From assembly GCF_022533585.1 (NCBI RefSeq), contig NZ_CP092827.1:2520001-2584000 (forward strand): a stretch of DNA of 64,000 bases, written 5' to 3'. Each line of letters begins with the position of its first letter. The first letter of the stretch is position 1. Positions 1-9,563 of this stretch are shown here, piece by piece. The stretch comes from Pseudomonas sp. LS.1a. Lineage in GTDB: Bacteria > Pseudomonadota > Gammaproteobacteria > Pseudomonadales > Pseudomonadaceae. The notes beneath the pieces were generated by a model. That model saw only the letters and a program-made list of their open reading frames with translations, ran no database searches and was not told the origin of the DNA. The translations under genes and the position numbers were made by a program.

Positions 1-578
1 TAGAGCGGAACGTTTAGATTGCGCTCGAACTCGTTCTCATTCTGGCTCAGCTCTTCAAGGGCAGTGACCACTTTGCCCTTAAGCGCCTCGGTGATCTCGT
101 CTATTGGGAATTTGTGGTTGGTGATGGCTTTATTCGTGCTGTAGACCACCGTGCCATCCGCTCGCCAGATCTTGATCGAGACAATGTGTTGATTTAACGC
201 ACGATTTTCCATGAGGCGGTCCAGGGACTGGACACTTGCAGTCGAAAGGCTGTTGTCCCGGATCATCTCCTGCACATAGGGTTCCAGAAACGCTTCCATG
301 TAGTGGGCGCCTGCTTCTGCCGCGCTTTGTACTGCGGCACTTTCTATTCGTTCGCTTACCAGCTTGCCGACGGAGAACATGGTCAGTCCCAGGATCACCG
401 CAGCGGCAATGACAAACTGGGTCGAGTGACTTAGTTTGCGCGCTCGGCCCCTGATCCGGGTGCGCCAGATTCCATTGCGAACCTCCTCGCAAACAGGAGG
501 GGCTGGTTCGACCAAAGGCTGAGCTTCATCTGCGATAGAAGTCTCATTTTTTGATTCGACCTTTGCATCTTTTGCCAT
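1..578 (-). CDS. Membrane sensor (probable histidine kinase), N-terminal part, cut by window edge
   Basis: An open frame runs without a stop from an ATG at 578 to the left edge (192 residues visible). Residues 1-45 are cytoplasmic and basic near the membrane. A hydrophobic segment lies at about 53-72 ([20 protein letters not shown]). After it comes an extracytoplasmic-looking region with [14 protein letters not shown] at about 135-148, a pattern common in the sensor domains of bacterial membrane kinases. No transmitter domain is visible because the gene continues outside the window. It is divergent from the RTX peroxidase with only 71 bp between the two start codons, so they may share a control region. 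Calling it a kinase is inference; a chemoreceptor or diguanylate cyclase would also fit. Confidence 0.7.
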   Translation of the reverse strand, partial: MAKDAKVESKNETSIADEAQPLVEPAPPVCEEVRNGIWRTRIRGRARKLSHSTQFVIAAAVILGLTMFSVGKLVSERIESAAVQSAAEAGAHYMEAFLEPYVQEMIRDNSLSTASVQSLDRLMENRALNQHIVSIKIWRADGTVVYSTNKAITNHKFPIDEITEALKGKVVTALEELSQNENEFERNLNVPL

Positions 579-649
579 CGGCTTGGTTCCCTGATCATCG
601 TGATAAGTCGTTTGAAAAACCCAGCAACTCAGGATATCTGGAGACTGAC

Positions 650-3600
650 ATGTATGGGCTAAAGCGCTTCACTCTTAATCAAAACGATATTTCGTTTCTT
701 GACCAGCAGGTTACGTTCCCGACCATTCATGTCGTCGGTTATAATGCCGCCGGCGATCCTCTTTACGGCTACAGTGGTTCGGACGGCAAGGTCCATGTGC
801 TCGGTATACTCGGCAGCTTCAATCCCCTGGATATTCCGGTCGGCGAATCCCGCTGGTACAACGGCGCACGGGACCCGATCGGCTTGCGCGACGTCTCCGG
901 TCACTTCAATAACCTGACCCAGGACGGACAGAGCTGGGGCAGTTTTGGTCAGAACTTCATTCGCCTGACCCATTCGGACTACACGCATTACGTTCATCAG
1001 AACCTGGATAACGCCGCATTGGCCGGACCGGGCATTCCCGCCGGTGTCACGCCCATAGCTGACAGTAGCTCACTGTATAGCGATCCAACAGCTTCACTAG
1101 TGGACTACACCCCCCGGATGATCAGCCAGACCATCGTCAGTGGCGGGGTAACTTTTGCTACCGATGCCAACGGGTACATCCAGCATACCGACACGGGCGT
1201 AGCGATCGTTACTGATCCGGGGATTCTGGGCACCATTGGCGAGGTGGATAGCACCTCACCGGATTCCGGGCAGTACTACATTCGCAACCAGAACACCGTC
1301 AGCGGTGACCCGTCGACAACCGGCTGGTTCACCTTGTTCGGGCAGTTTTTCGACCATGGGCTGGATTTCATCAACAAACCCAATCAGAACGCGACGATCA
1401 CTATTCCTCTGGCGCCGGATGATCCGCTGTACGGCTCCATCGGCCCGGACGGGCAGCCGGTTTACTCGATCAAAGTGCATCGGGCTTCGGTCAGCGAAGT
1501 GGACGGTCAAGGCCAGGCGCAATACGTCAACCTTGACTCGCCCTACATCGATCAGAATCAGACTTACGGCTCCAATGAGGCTGTGACTCAATTGCTGCGT
1601 CAATGGGTGGCGGACCCCAATCACCCCGGCCAGTTCATCGCGGGTGCGGCGCTGTTTGACGGCACAACCTTAAGCGACGAAGCCTCCTGGACCCTCAACG
1701 GTGTGCTGACCCATCAGACGTTGCCGACCCTGAGCGAATTGCGCGCTCATGTGCTGGCCACCGGTCGCGACGATCTGACCTGGGACGATATCGTGAACTT
1801 CCGCGTGCGGGATGCCAACGGCCATGTACTGGATGCCGATCCTGGGACCGCCGGTGTACAAGCGGTTTACACCCGCGAGGCGATCCTGCTGGACATGAAC
1901 CCGCACTTTGATGATATGCATATCGATCAAGCGAAACTGATGTCGCTGGATGCGCACATCACCAGCATCACGTTCGACACGAACAACCCTTATGGGATGG
2001 TCATCAATTATGACAATTCGGGTCCGAAAAACTTGTTCAGCTTTGTCAACTTTTCCGACTTCTCCATCAGCGCGGTTCCCGGCAGTGCCGATTTTGCGGT
2101 GGCCAACGAGTTGCTGCTGCAGTCGGTGGGTGATCACTACGTTGCCGGTGATGGTCGGGTGAACGAAAACTTCGGCCTCACCGCCATTCACCACATATTC
2201 CATGAAGACCACAACGTGCAGCTAATCAACCTGCAGAACGAGGTGCTGGGGCAGACAGACGTCAATGTGCGGCATAACTGGCAGGTCCAGGTGAGCAACG
2301 GTAGCGGCGGTTTTTACACTGATGCCAACGGTAATTTCACTCTGCCCGATGGCGTCACCGTGTCCTGGGATCAGGACAAACTGTTCTATGCCACCAAGTT
2401 GACCGTGGAAATGGAATACCAGCACGTTGCGATCGACCAATACGCGCGTTTGATCACCCCGGATTTGCCAGAGTTTGTGACCTATGACTCGGGCATTAAC
2501 GCCAATATTTCTCTGGAGTATGGCCAAGCCGCGTTTCGTTTCGGCCACTCGCAACTACGCGAAACCATCGATGCTCTGGAAAAAAATGCCAGTGGTGGCT
2601 ACGACCTGACCGGTGCAATCACTCACTACGCGCTAGAGCAGGCTTTTCTCAACCCCGGCGGTTTTGCCGAGGTGGGGCCGACAGCCATTGCTCTGGGCAT
2701 GACCCGGCAGATCAGCAACGAAATCGACGAATTCGTGACCCCGGCCCTGCAACAAGGCTTGCTCGGTCAACCGCTGGACCTCGCGACCATCAACCTGGCT
2801 CGTGGTCGCGACTTGGGTCTGCCTACCCTGAACCAGGCGCGTCAGCAGATTCACGATGCACTCGTCGAGGAGAGGGCGTCGCCGGCAGGCGCGCAGCATC
2901 ACACGAACCTGATCGTGGATGGCTTGACGCCCTATACCAGTTGGAGTGACTTCGCCAACAACATGATTCACCCCGAGTCACTGGTGAATTTCATCGCCGC
3001 CTATTCATTTGATGGTGATGTGGCCCATGCCCAAGCCATCATCGATGCCGATACCTCAGGTGCTACCACCAACTATGCCGGCGGCAGCGTCACGGCTGAA
3101 GAGGCGGCCTATTTCCTTTCCGGTGCGGCAGATGCCAACGGCAATCATGTGGCCGGTTACGACGGCTACAACGCGATTGATCTGTGGATCGGTGGCCTCG
3201 CGGAGAAACATGTCTACACCGGGCAACTGGGCACCACCTTCAACGCTATCTTCGAGGATCAGATGGAACGGTTGATGGATGGCGACCGTTTCTATTATCT
3301 GTTCCGCCTTGATCTCGGCTTGCCGGCGATGACCAACCTCAACGAACAGGTAGTGACCGAGCAATTCAAGGACATCATTGAACGCACCACCGATGCCCGG
3401 CACCTGGCCGGTGATGTATTCGGTTACGCCGACAGCTACATCGAACTGAGCAACACCGACTCCGGCGCAAGTGCGACGGCGTACAAGGGCGAGCACAAAT
3501 ATGGCACGCTGATTGAGGCGAACCATGTCGGCGTTTACTCAAGCGGTGGCGCGGGCGGAATTGGCGGTAACGGCTTGCTGGTCAGCCTGACCAGCCCGGA

Positions 3601-6595
3601 AACGCATACCGCTCAAACCTATATCCGTGACTACCGTCCGGACCAGGGCCAGAACCCTGATGGCACAGCGGCAGTGGGCTACAACTCGCACGAAGTATTG
3701 TCTGGCACTGACTACAACGACTGGCTCGACGCTGGCGATGGCGACGATACGATCTATGGCGAAGGTGGCGATGACATCCTTGATGGCAAGGCCGGTGCCG
3801 ACCATATCTATGGCGGTGACGGCAACGATGTGATCTACGGCGGTGATATCGAAGACTTCCTCGATGGTGGGGAAGGGGACGACACCATCTATGCCGGGAC
3901 CAGCGCAGGTGCCCTCGATGTGGTGATTGGCGGTAATGGCAACGATCACCTCTACGGTGAAGCCGGGATCGACGAGTTGTACGGTGGCGCTGGCAATGAC
4001 TACATCGATGCCGGCGGCGACACTGATCTTGTGCATGGCGGTGACGGTAACGACGAGATCTACGGTGGCGACGGCCCGGACATTCTGTTCGGTGAGGACG
4101 GCGATGACATCATTTCCGGCGGTTCCACTGGCGACCAGGAGTTCGGCGGTGTCGGTGACGACATTCTGCTGCCTGGCCTGGGTGGCGCTCCGGGTCAAGG
4201 TGACGGCGATGAGGCCCTCGGTGACGTGGGCTTCGACATCGCGGCCTTTAGCGATGTGAACATTGCCCTGGATGCGGCGGCAGACCTTAACAATCAGAAT
4301 ATCGTGGCGGCGCCGGGCACCGCTGTGCTGTTCCAGCCGTTCAACGCCTTGCTGACAGACATTGAGGGTTTGATCGGTTCACGCTTCAGCGATAGTCGTG
4401 CAAGCACGACGACTCCGGCCAACCCTCAGGCGGGGCTGATCGGTAATGCCACGGAAAACTGGTTGATAGGCGGCAGCGGCGACGATGTTTCTCAAGGTAA
4501 TGGCGGAAATGACGTAATCGTCGGCGATTCGATCAAACTCGCCGATCTGAATCACTTGCTCGCCAGTCAGGGGTTCGCTCAGCACTTTACTGGACTGCAA
4601 GCGGCCCGTCTGGACTTCATTTTGGGTGATAACCACGCAGCCCCAGGCACGGCCGATGGCGCAGCCGATGAAGCGCTGTACAGTGGCAATTTTGCCGACT
4701 ACAGCATTACCAAGTTCACCGACATTCGGCTGGGTGGCGAGTTGATCACGGCGTTCAAAGTGGTGGATTTGCGGGTCGGCGCGGCGAATGTCGATGGCAC
4801 TGATATCGTGACTGGCATTGAAAAACTGCGCTTCGCCGACCGCACAGTCAACCTGAACATCACCAACAGTCTGCCAACCGGCAATGCGTTGCTGTCGGGG
4901 TTTGCCACTGCGCCGACCACACCTAGCCGTCCGGTGCCGGCTCAATACCGGCTGACCGCCATTACCTCAACCATACAGGACGCTGACGGCTTGCCTGGGC
5001 CAAGTGGGTTCACCTTCCAATGGCAAGCACTGGTGGGCGCGGCCTGGATCAGTATTGCCGGGGCGAATGCTTCGACCTTTGCGCCCACCTCGGCGCAGTT
5101 CGGCCAGCAGCTACGGGTCATCACCACTTACACCGACAACAACGGCACAGTGGAACAGCTGACGTCCGACCCTTCGGAAGCGGTAGGGCGCTTCATCGAA
5201 GGCACCAACTTCTTCGGCAACACGCTCAATGGCACCAACTATCAGGACATCTTGATGGGTTACTCGGGTAATGACGTCCTCAACGGCGGACTGGGTTCCG
5301 ACTTACTGGACGGCGGTAGCGGTAACGACACGATGCTGGGTAACGCCGGCAACGACACTTACAGGGTGGATGCCAATGGCGATGCGGTTCAGGAAAACCT
5401 GAACGAAGGCACCGACACGGTCTTGTCGTCGGTCAGCTACACCCTGGGTGCCAACGTCGAGAACCTGAGCTTGCAGGGGGCGAACAACATAAACGGCGCA
5501 GGTAACGGGCTGGACAACGTCATCCATGGCAATAGCGGTAACAACCAGCTTAGCGGTGTGGCCGGCAACGACACCGTCTTTGGTGAGGCAGGCAACGATA
5601 CGCTGCTGGCATCGCTGAATGACGGCAACGACCACTATGACGGCGGTACGGGCACCGATACCTATGACTTATCGGCCACATCGGCGTCGGCCACGGTCGA
5701 TTTGCTTGTTGGCACGTCAACCAGCACCCAAACCGGCAATGACTCCCTGACCGACATCGAGAACGTCACCGGCAGTTCTGGCGTCGATCACATCCAGGGC
5801 GACAGCGTTAGCAACCTTTTGCAAGGCCAGGGCGGCAACGACTGGATCGACGGTGGCAGCGGAGACGACATCCTGGTCGGTGGGCAAGGTCTGGACAGCC
5901 TGTTTGGTGGTCTTGGTAATGATACCTTCCGGGCGTCGGTCAATGACGGCAATGACAGCTACGAGGGTGGTGGCGACACTGATACCTACGACCTGTCGGG
6001 GACCTTGGCCAACGCCACGGTCAACCTGTCTACTGGCCTGGCGAGCAGTTCGCAAACCGGTAATGACACCTTGAGCGGCATCGAGAATGTTCTCGGCAGC
6101 AACGGTACCAACAGCTTGACCGGCGATAGCGCCAACAATGCCCTGACCGGGCAAGGCGGCATCGACACCCTCATTGGTGGAGGCGGCGCTGACACACTGA
6201 CCGGCAACGGCAACCGCGACATTTTGACCGGTGGGGCGGGGGCGGACATCTTTATGTTCAGCGCAATGAACGACTCCGGCACTTCGACCGCTAGCCGCGA
6301 TGTGATCACCGACTTTGCGCAGGGAGCTGACCACATCGATCTGACGCTGATCGATGCCCGCACTTCCGGCGCAGGTTCCGCCGGTAATCAGGACTTTGCC
6401 TTCCTTGGCGAGTGGAATGGCGTCGGCACTGAGTTCAGTAACCAAGCGCAATTGAAGTACCACTTCGCCAATGTCGGTGGGGTTGAACACACGTATGTGG
6501 AGGGCAATGTCAACAGCGGTAATGGCGCAGATTTCCAGATTGATCTGGTCGGGCATGTCGCCCTGACAGCGAGCGATTTCGTCGGCGTGGTGTAA
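650..6595 (+). CDS. Secreted animal-type heme peroxidase with RTX calcium-binding repeats
   Basis: 1981 aa from the ATG at 650, which has GGAG 6-7 nt upstream; an in-frame TTG at 551 lacks such a site. Residues about 100-950 form an animal-heme-peroxidase domain: [10 protein letters not shown] carries the distal His236 and HEDHN at 518-522 the candidate proximal His521; [15 protein letters not shown] and GDRFYY are also family-typical. From about residue 1024 come blocks of GGxGxDxxx nonapeptides (1024-1165, about 1537-1570, 1620-1750, 1840-1865), which bind calcium and mark type I secretion substrates. There is no N-terminal signal peptide, as expected for such a substrate. The architecture resembles the P. 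putida root-colonisation peroxidase (PP_2561 type, about 3600 aa), but this protein is much shorter. No ABC/HlyD/TolC exporter genes lie in the window. Confidence 0.88.
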   Translation: MYGLKRFTLNQNDISFLDQQVTFPTIHVVGYNAAGDPLYGYSGSDGKVHVLGILGSFNPLDIPVGESRWYNGARDPIGLRDVSGHFNNLTQDGQSWGSFGQNFIRLTHSDYTHYVHQNLDNAALAGPGIPAGVTPIADSSSLYSDPTASLVDYTPRMISQTIVSGGVTFATDANGYIQHTDTGVAIVTDPGILGTIGEVDSTSPDSGQYYIRNQNTVSGDPSTTGWFTLFGQFFDHGLDFINKPNQNATITIPLAPDDPLYGSIGPDGQPVYSIKVHRASVSEVDGQGQAQYVNLDSPYIDQNQTYGSNEAVTQLLRQWVADPNHPGQFIAGAALFDGTTLSDEASWTLNGVLTHQTLPTLSELRAHVLATGRDDLTWDDIVNFRVRDANGHVLDADPGTAGVQAVYTREAILLDMNPHFDDMHIDQAKLMSLDAHITSITFDTNNPYGMVINYDNSGPKNLFSFVNFSDFSISAVPGSADFAVANELLLQSVGDHYVAGDGRVNENFGLTAIHHIFHEDHNVQLINLQNEVLGQTDVNVRHNWQVQVSNGSGGFYTDANGNFTLPDGVTVSWDQDKLFYATKLTVEMEYQHVAIDQYARLITPDLPEFVTYDSGINANISLEYGQAAFRFGHSQLRETIDALEKNASGGYDLTGAITHYALEQAFLNPGGFAEVGPTAIALGMTRQISNEIDEFVTPALQQGLLGQPLDLATINLARGRDLGLPTLNQARQQIHDALVEERASPAGAQHHTNLIVDGLTPYTSWSDFANNMIHPESLVNFIAAYSFDGDVAHAQAIIDADTSGATTNYAGGSVTAEEAAYFLSGAADANGNHVAGYDGYNAIDLWIGGLAEKHVYTGQLGTTFNAIFEDQMERLMDGDRFYYLFRLDLGLPAMTNLNEQVVTEQFKDIIERTTDARHLAGDVFGYADSYIELSNTDSGASATAYKGEHKYGTLIEANHVGVYSSGGAGGIGGNGLLVSLTSPETHTAQTYIRDYRPDQGQNPDGTAAVGYNSHEVLSGTDYNDWLDAGDGDDTIYGEGGDDILDGKAGADHIYGGDGNDVIYGGDIEDFLDGGEGDDTIYAGTSAGALDVVIGGNGNDHLYGEAGIDELYGGAGNDYIDAGGDTDLVHGGDGNDEIYGGDGPDILFGEDGDDIISGGSTGDQEFGGVGDDILLPGLGGAPGQGDGDEALGDVGFDIAAFSDVNIALDAAADLNNQNIVAAPGTAVLFQPFNALLTDIEGLIGSRFSDSRASTTTPANPQAGLIGNATENWLIGGSGDDVSQGNGGNDVIVGDSIKLADLNHLLASQGFAQHFTGLQAARLDFILGDNHAAPGTADGAADEALYSGNFADYSITKFTDIRLGGELITAFKVVDLRVGAANVDGTDIVTGIEKLRFADRTVNLNITNSLPTGNALLSGFATAPTTPSRPVPAQYRLTAITSTIQDADGLPGPSGFTFQWQALVGAAWISIAGANASTFAPTSAQFGQQLRVITTYTDNNGTVEQLTSDPSEAVGRFIEGTNFFGNTLNGTNYQDILMGYSGNDVLNGGLGSDLLDGGSGNDTMLGNAGNDTYRVDANGDAVQENLNEGTDTVLSSVSYTLGANVENLSLQGANNINGAGNGLDNVIHGNSGNNQLSGVAGNDTVFGEAGNDTLLASLNDGNDHYDGGTGTDTYDLSATSASATVDLLVGTSTSTQTGNDSLTDIENVTGSSGVDHIQGDSVSNLLQGQGGNDWIDGGSGDDILVGGQGLDSLFGGLGNDTFRASVNDGNDSYEGGGDTDTYDLSGTLANATVNLSTGLASSSQTGNDTLSGIENVLGSNGTNSLTGDSANNALTGQGGIDTLIGGGGADTLTGNGNRDILTGGAGADIFMFSAMNDSGTSTASRDVITDFAQGADHIDLTLIDARTSGAGSAGNQDFAFLGEWNGVGTEFSNQAQLKYHFANVGGVEHTYVEGNVNSGNGADFQIDLVGHVALTASDFVGVV

Positions 6596-6600
6596 GGCTT

Positions 6601-6753
6601 TCAACCAAAAACGGCGCCCTCCTTGAGCCAGGTCTGGACCTGCAAGTACACGCCGGGGACTTCGCCATCGGCGTACTTGCCGGGGGCGGTCACGCTGCGC
6701 AGGAAGGCATCGCTGAGTTTTTGCCGGAACGCCGGTGCGGGATGGGTCGGCAA
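6601..6753 (-). pseudogene. Remnant of a P4-type tyrosine integrase N-terminus
   Basis: A 50-codon minus-strand frame (TTG at 6753, stop 6601-6603) contains KLSDAFLRSVTAPGKYADG followed by GVYLQVQTW. This is the conserved start of DUF4102-type integrases (usual pattern: LTDxxLRxxxAPGKYxDGxGLYLxV). The frame then ends after a few unrelated residues, where an intact integrase would run for about 400 aa, so the gene is truncated. It lies 5 bp beyond the stop codon of the RTX gene, on the opposite strand. It marks a former integration site or an old deletion junction. Confidence 0.7.
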
Positions 6754-6757
6754 AATC

Positions 6758-6806
6758 TGGGGGTATCGTTTTCAGGAAATGAAAAGTACCCCAAACGATA
6801 CCCCCA
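6758..6806. repeat. Inverted repeat upstream of the integrase remnant
   Basis: TGGGGGTATCGTTT (6758-6771) and AAACGATACCCCCA (6793-6806) are perfect 14-bp inverted arms, with a further related CCCC tract between them. GGGGGTA-type repeats between an integrase start and the element end are typical of P4-type integrative elements, where they act as arm-type or regulatory sites. The rest of 6807-6906 is low-complexity non-coding sequence leading to the end of the LysR gene. Confidence 0.65.
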
Positions 6807-6906
6807 GTTACGTTGGAAATGAGTGGAATACGACGGATGGCAACGGACAGAAAATTCGCCTATCTATCTGTATTTGCAGAGGTTATTGGAATTCAGTAGA
6901 ACTCGC

Positions 6907-7821
6907 TCACAGGCTATCGGGGTCGCCGAAGAACATCTGTATCCGCGACCGCAACCACCGCTCCGCCGGGTCATTGTCCTGCGCCCCGCGCCAGGCCATG
7001 TGCAGCTCGAAACTGCGCACATCCAACGGCAGATCCTCGGCCCGCAACCCACCCGCCGCGGTCAGCGCATCCGCCGTGTAGTCCGGCACCGTAGCGACAA
7101 TATCGGTGCCCGCCAGCAAGCTCCCCAGCCCGTTGAACTGCGGCACCGCCAGCACCACATGGCGCTTGCGGCCAATTTCCTCCAGGGCCTCGTCGATGAA
7201 CCCCGACAGGTCCCCGGCAAACGACACCAGCGCATGCGGGCGCGCGCAGAAGTCGTCCAGGGTGATGGTGCCGGGCACGCTGTCGGCTCGCAGCAGTTTC
7301 GGCATGCTGCGGCGCAGCACCTTGCGCTTGGCGTTGGCTGGCAGTTCGCTGGTGTAACTGACCCCCACCGAGATCTCGCCCGAGGCCAGCAGCGTCGGCA
7401 TCAGCAGGTAATTGACCCGACGTACCACCAGCACGATACCTGGCGCTTCGGCGCGGATGCGCTTGAGCAACTGCGGCAGCAGGGCAAATTCGGCGTCGTC
7501 CGACAGGCCGATGCGGAACACAGCATTGCTGGTGGCCGGGTCGAATTCGGCAGCGCGGCTGACCGCAGTGGAAATCGAGTCCAGCGCCGGGGACAGCAGG
7601 GAGAATATTTCGTGGGCCCGGGCCGACGGCTCCATGCTGCGGCCGGTGCGCACGAACAGTGGGTCGTCGAACAGGTTGCGCAGGCGTGACAGGGCCGCGC
7701 TGATGGCGGGCTGGCCGAGGAACAGTTTTTCCGCGGCACGGGTCACGCTGCGCTCGTGCATCAGCGTTTCGAACACGATCAGCAGGTTGAGGTCTACGCG
7801 ACGCAGGTCGTTTCGATTCAT
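6907..7821 (-). CDS. LysR-family transcriptional regulator
   Basis: 304 aa. The N-terminal winged helix-turn-helix (about residues 8-67: DLNLLIVFETLMHERSVTRA, then LGQPAISAALSRLR and DPLFVRTGRSMEPS) is clear LysR signature. A substrate-binding domain follows from about residue 95. It is divergent from the oxidoreductase gene that starts at 8013, with about 190 bp between them, the usual arrangement for a LysR protein and its target. The effector is unknown. It resembles the NodD/LinR-like branch with the spelling NLLIVFETLM, which is weak evidence for sensing a small aromatic or chlorinated compound. Confidence 0.88.
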   Translation of the reverse strand: MNRNDLRRVDLNLLIVFETLMHERSVTRAAEKLFLGQPAISAALSRLRNLFDDPLFVRTGRSMEPSARAHEIFSLLSPALDSISTAVSRAAEFDPATSNAVFRIGLSDDAEFALLPQLLKRIRAEAPGIVLVVRRVNYLLMPTLLASGEISVGVSYTSELPANAKRKVLRRSMPKLLRADSVPGTITLDDFCARPHALVSFAGDLSGFIDEALEEIGRKRHVVLAVPQFNGLGSLLAGTDIVATVPDYTADALTAAGGLRAEDLPLDVRSFELHMAWRGAQDNDPAERWLRSRIQMFFGDPDSL

Positions 7822-7964
7822 CGGTGCGCTTCGCCTAAAGTGGGGCAGAGGTGAATCTTAAGGCCAAAGGCTGGTACCCTGCACGGGTTTAGGGGGACCA
7901 ATCGCAGGGAAAGTCAGGTGCCCAATCGATGACAAGCATGTCGACTATTAATGACCACTGATGG

Positions 7965-7988
7965 TCTATCCGGCAAAGCCCGGATAGA
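7965..7988. promoter_or_regulatory. Inverted repeat in the LysR/oxidoreductase intergenic region
   Basis: TCTATCCGG (7965-7973) and CCGGATAGA (7980-7988) are perfect 9-bp arms with a 6-nt spacer, 25 nt upstream of the 8013 start. It could be an operator for the divergent LysR protein or a hairpin in the mRNA leader; no T-run follows. Confidence 0.4.
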
Positions 7989-8012
7989 GTTCGTGGTAAT
8001 TAGAGGTTCACA

Positions 8013-9050
8013 ATGGCGAGGTATGCGATGTCCCGCATGATCCGTTTCCACAAGTTCGGCGCTGCCGATGTGCTCCGTTGCGAGGAGCAGCCCGAACAGT
8101 CACCCGCTGCCGGCGAGGTACAGATCCGCGTCGAGGCGGTTGGCGTCAGCTGGTATGACGTGCTCTGGCGCCAGAACCTGGCACCATCCCAGGCACGCCT
8201 GCCGGCGGGGATCGGCCACGAGATGGCCGGGGTGGTGACCGCGGTTGGCGAAGGGGTCGAGGATATTGCCGTGGGCGACCGGGTTGCCAGCTTCCCGGCC
8301 ACCAGTGCCAACGACCACCCCGTGTATGGCGATGTCATCGTGCTGCCGCGTACGGCCATTACCCGTTATCCGGATGTACTTACCCCGATCGAGGCCAGCG
8401 TGCACTACACGCCGCTGCTGATCGCCTATTTCGCCTACGTTGACCTGGCCCGGGCCAAGGCCGGGCAGACCGCGCTGGTCACCGACGCCAGCCACTGCGC
8501 GGGCCCTGCCTTCGTGCAACTGGGCAAGGCCCTGGGGCTGAAGGTGTTCGCCGCCACCAAGGAGGCGGAACAGCGTGAGTACCTGCTGGGCCTGGGCGCC
8601 GACAAGGTGATTGTCACCGAAGAACAGGACCTGCTGCTGCAGATTGGCAAGTACACCGATGGCCGTGGCGTGGACATGGTCCTCGATGGCATGGGCGGGC
8701 CGCAGATGTCGCTGCTGGGCGATGTGCTGGCACCGCGTGGCAGCCTGGTGCTGTATGGCCTGCAAGGCGGCAATCAGACGCCGTTCCCGGCCTGCGCGGC
8801 ATTCCAGAAGAACATCCAGTTCCATGTGCATTGCATTGGCAACTTCACCGGCAAGCCGGAACTGGGCATCAGCCAGGACCAGGTGGCACTACAGCGCGCC
8901 CTGCGCGATATCAACCAGTTCACCGCCGACCAGTTGCTGACACCGCAGATCATCAAGGTGTACCCGTTCGAGCAGGTAGTAGAAGCGCATCGCTACATGG
9001 ACCAATGCCCGTGTGGCGGGCGTGTGGTGCTGGACATGGCGCAACACTGA
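8013..9050 (+). CDS. Zinc-independent MDR-family alcohol dehydrogenase / quinone oxidoreductase
   Basis: 345 aa from 8013 (GAGG 7 nt upstream). A second start at 8028 (MSRMIRFHKFG) also has GAGG at good spacing and is equally possible. The fold is medium-chain dehydrogenase: an N-terminal GroES-like domain with GIGHEMAGVVTAVGEGV (about 70-87), then a Rossmann domain (about 145-285). The catalytic-zinc cysteine of true alcohol dehydrogenases is absent from the early segment (VSWYDVLWRQ takes the place of the usual GxCGTD), which favours an NADPH quinone-oxidoreductase-like enzyme. The glycine motif is replaced by TDASHCAGPAFVQLGKALG. The gene is followed by an intrinsic terminator and is probably controlled by the divergent LysR protein. 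Confidence 0.85.
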   Translation: MARYAMSRMIRFHKFGAADVLRCEEQPEQSPAAGEVQIRVEAVGVSWYDVLWRQNLAPSQARLPAGIGHEMAGVVTAVGEGVEDIAVGDRVASFPATSANDHPVYGDVIVLPRTAITRYPDVLTPIEASVHYTPLLIAYFAYVDLARAKAGQTALVTDASHCAGPAFVQLGKALGLKVFAATKEAEQREYLLGLGADKVIVTEEQDLLLQIGKYTDGRGVDMVLDGMGGPQMSLLGDVLAPRGSLVLYGLQGGNQTPFPACAAFQKNIQFHVHCIGNFTGKPELGISQDQVALQRALRDINQFTADQLLTPQIIKVYPFEQVVEAHRYMDQCPCGGRVVLDMAQH

Positions 9051-9070
9051 CGGCTGTTTGCATTATCAGG

Positions 9071-9097
9071 AAACCCGGGCAGAGTCCCGGGTTTTTT
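9071..9097 (+). terminator. Intrinsic terminator after the MDR oxidoreductase
   Basis: AAACCCGGG (9071-9079) pairs with CCCGGGTTT (9086-9094), followed by a T-run to 9097. It lies 20 nt after the stop codon. Confidence 0.9.
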
Positions 9098-9351
9098 GTG
9101 CCCGGTACATAAGGTTGATGCTCAAAAGAAGAATGTTCCTACAATAAAGAGCGAAGCGGACTACATTTGGCGCGATTATTCAGTGGCTCGTGGAAATATT
9201 CCGCCAAGTTTTTTGGCTTGAACTGTTTTTGCCTGGCGGTCAATGTGTTTTCTCACTTCGGCTGAATGGTTTTTTTACCTTGATCTGTATCTTCTATTCG
9301 CCTTGCATCCCTCGATAATGGCTCAATGATGGTTTGCGCAAGGAGCGTGGA

Positions 9352-9441
9352 ATGAGCATGGCTATGCCCGAGCCAGGGCGGTACATGGCAGCGGCGGGGC
9401 GTCGCAGCGACGCGTTTTTCTCGATGGCATGGCGACAGTGA
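9352..9441 (+). CDS. Possible 29-aa small ORF or leader peptide
   Basis: This frame starts ATG AGC ATG GCT ATG and stops at 9439-9441. A strong AAGGAG lies 7 nt upstream of the ATG. The peptide (MSMAMPEPGR at the start, FFSMAWRQ at the end) has five methionines and no recognised domain. It sits in a 513-bp gap (9051-9563) that otherwise holds the terminator at 9071-9097 and AT-rich sequence at about 9100-9330, probably the promoter region of the next unit. The good Shine-Dalgarno is the only support. It could be a regulatory leader of the 461-aa gene 122 bp downstream. Confidence 0.3.
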   Translation: MSMAMPEPGRYMAAAGRRSDAFFSMAWRQ

Positions 9442-9563
9442 CTGGTTACGTCATTACTTCCTTTTAGTTGTAGGGAATTTCTTCTGGCCAAGTTCAGGGC
9501 ATGTTGACGTTCAGGTCTTCTGTTCAATGTGCGCTGGCTGCATGAAGTTGATGAGGTGATTAC

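Noticed and set aside
130..492. 120-codon minus-strand frame at the left edge
   Set aside because: It is in a different frame from the open sensor gene (1-578), which has a membrane segment and sensor-like sequence; the 120-codon frame is Cys/Arg-rich noise.
3720..4140. Possible CRISPR-like or tandem DNA repeat
   Set aside because: The repetition is protein-level RTX nonapeptides with variable DNA spacing and no repeat/spacer pattern.
3539..4198. 219-codon minus-strand frame in the RTX region
   Set aside because: It mirrors the GGxGxDxxx repeats on the other strand; its apparent repeats come from the RTX coding sequence.
6623..7689. Plus-strand open frames over the integrase relic and LysR gene
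   Set aside because: They lie antisense to better supported features and have no ribosome-binding site or domain.
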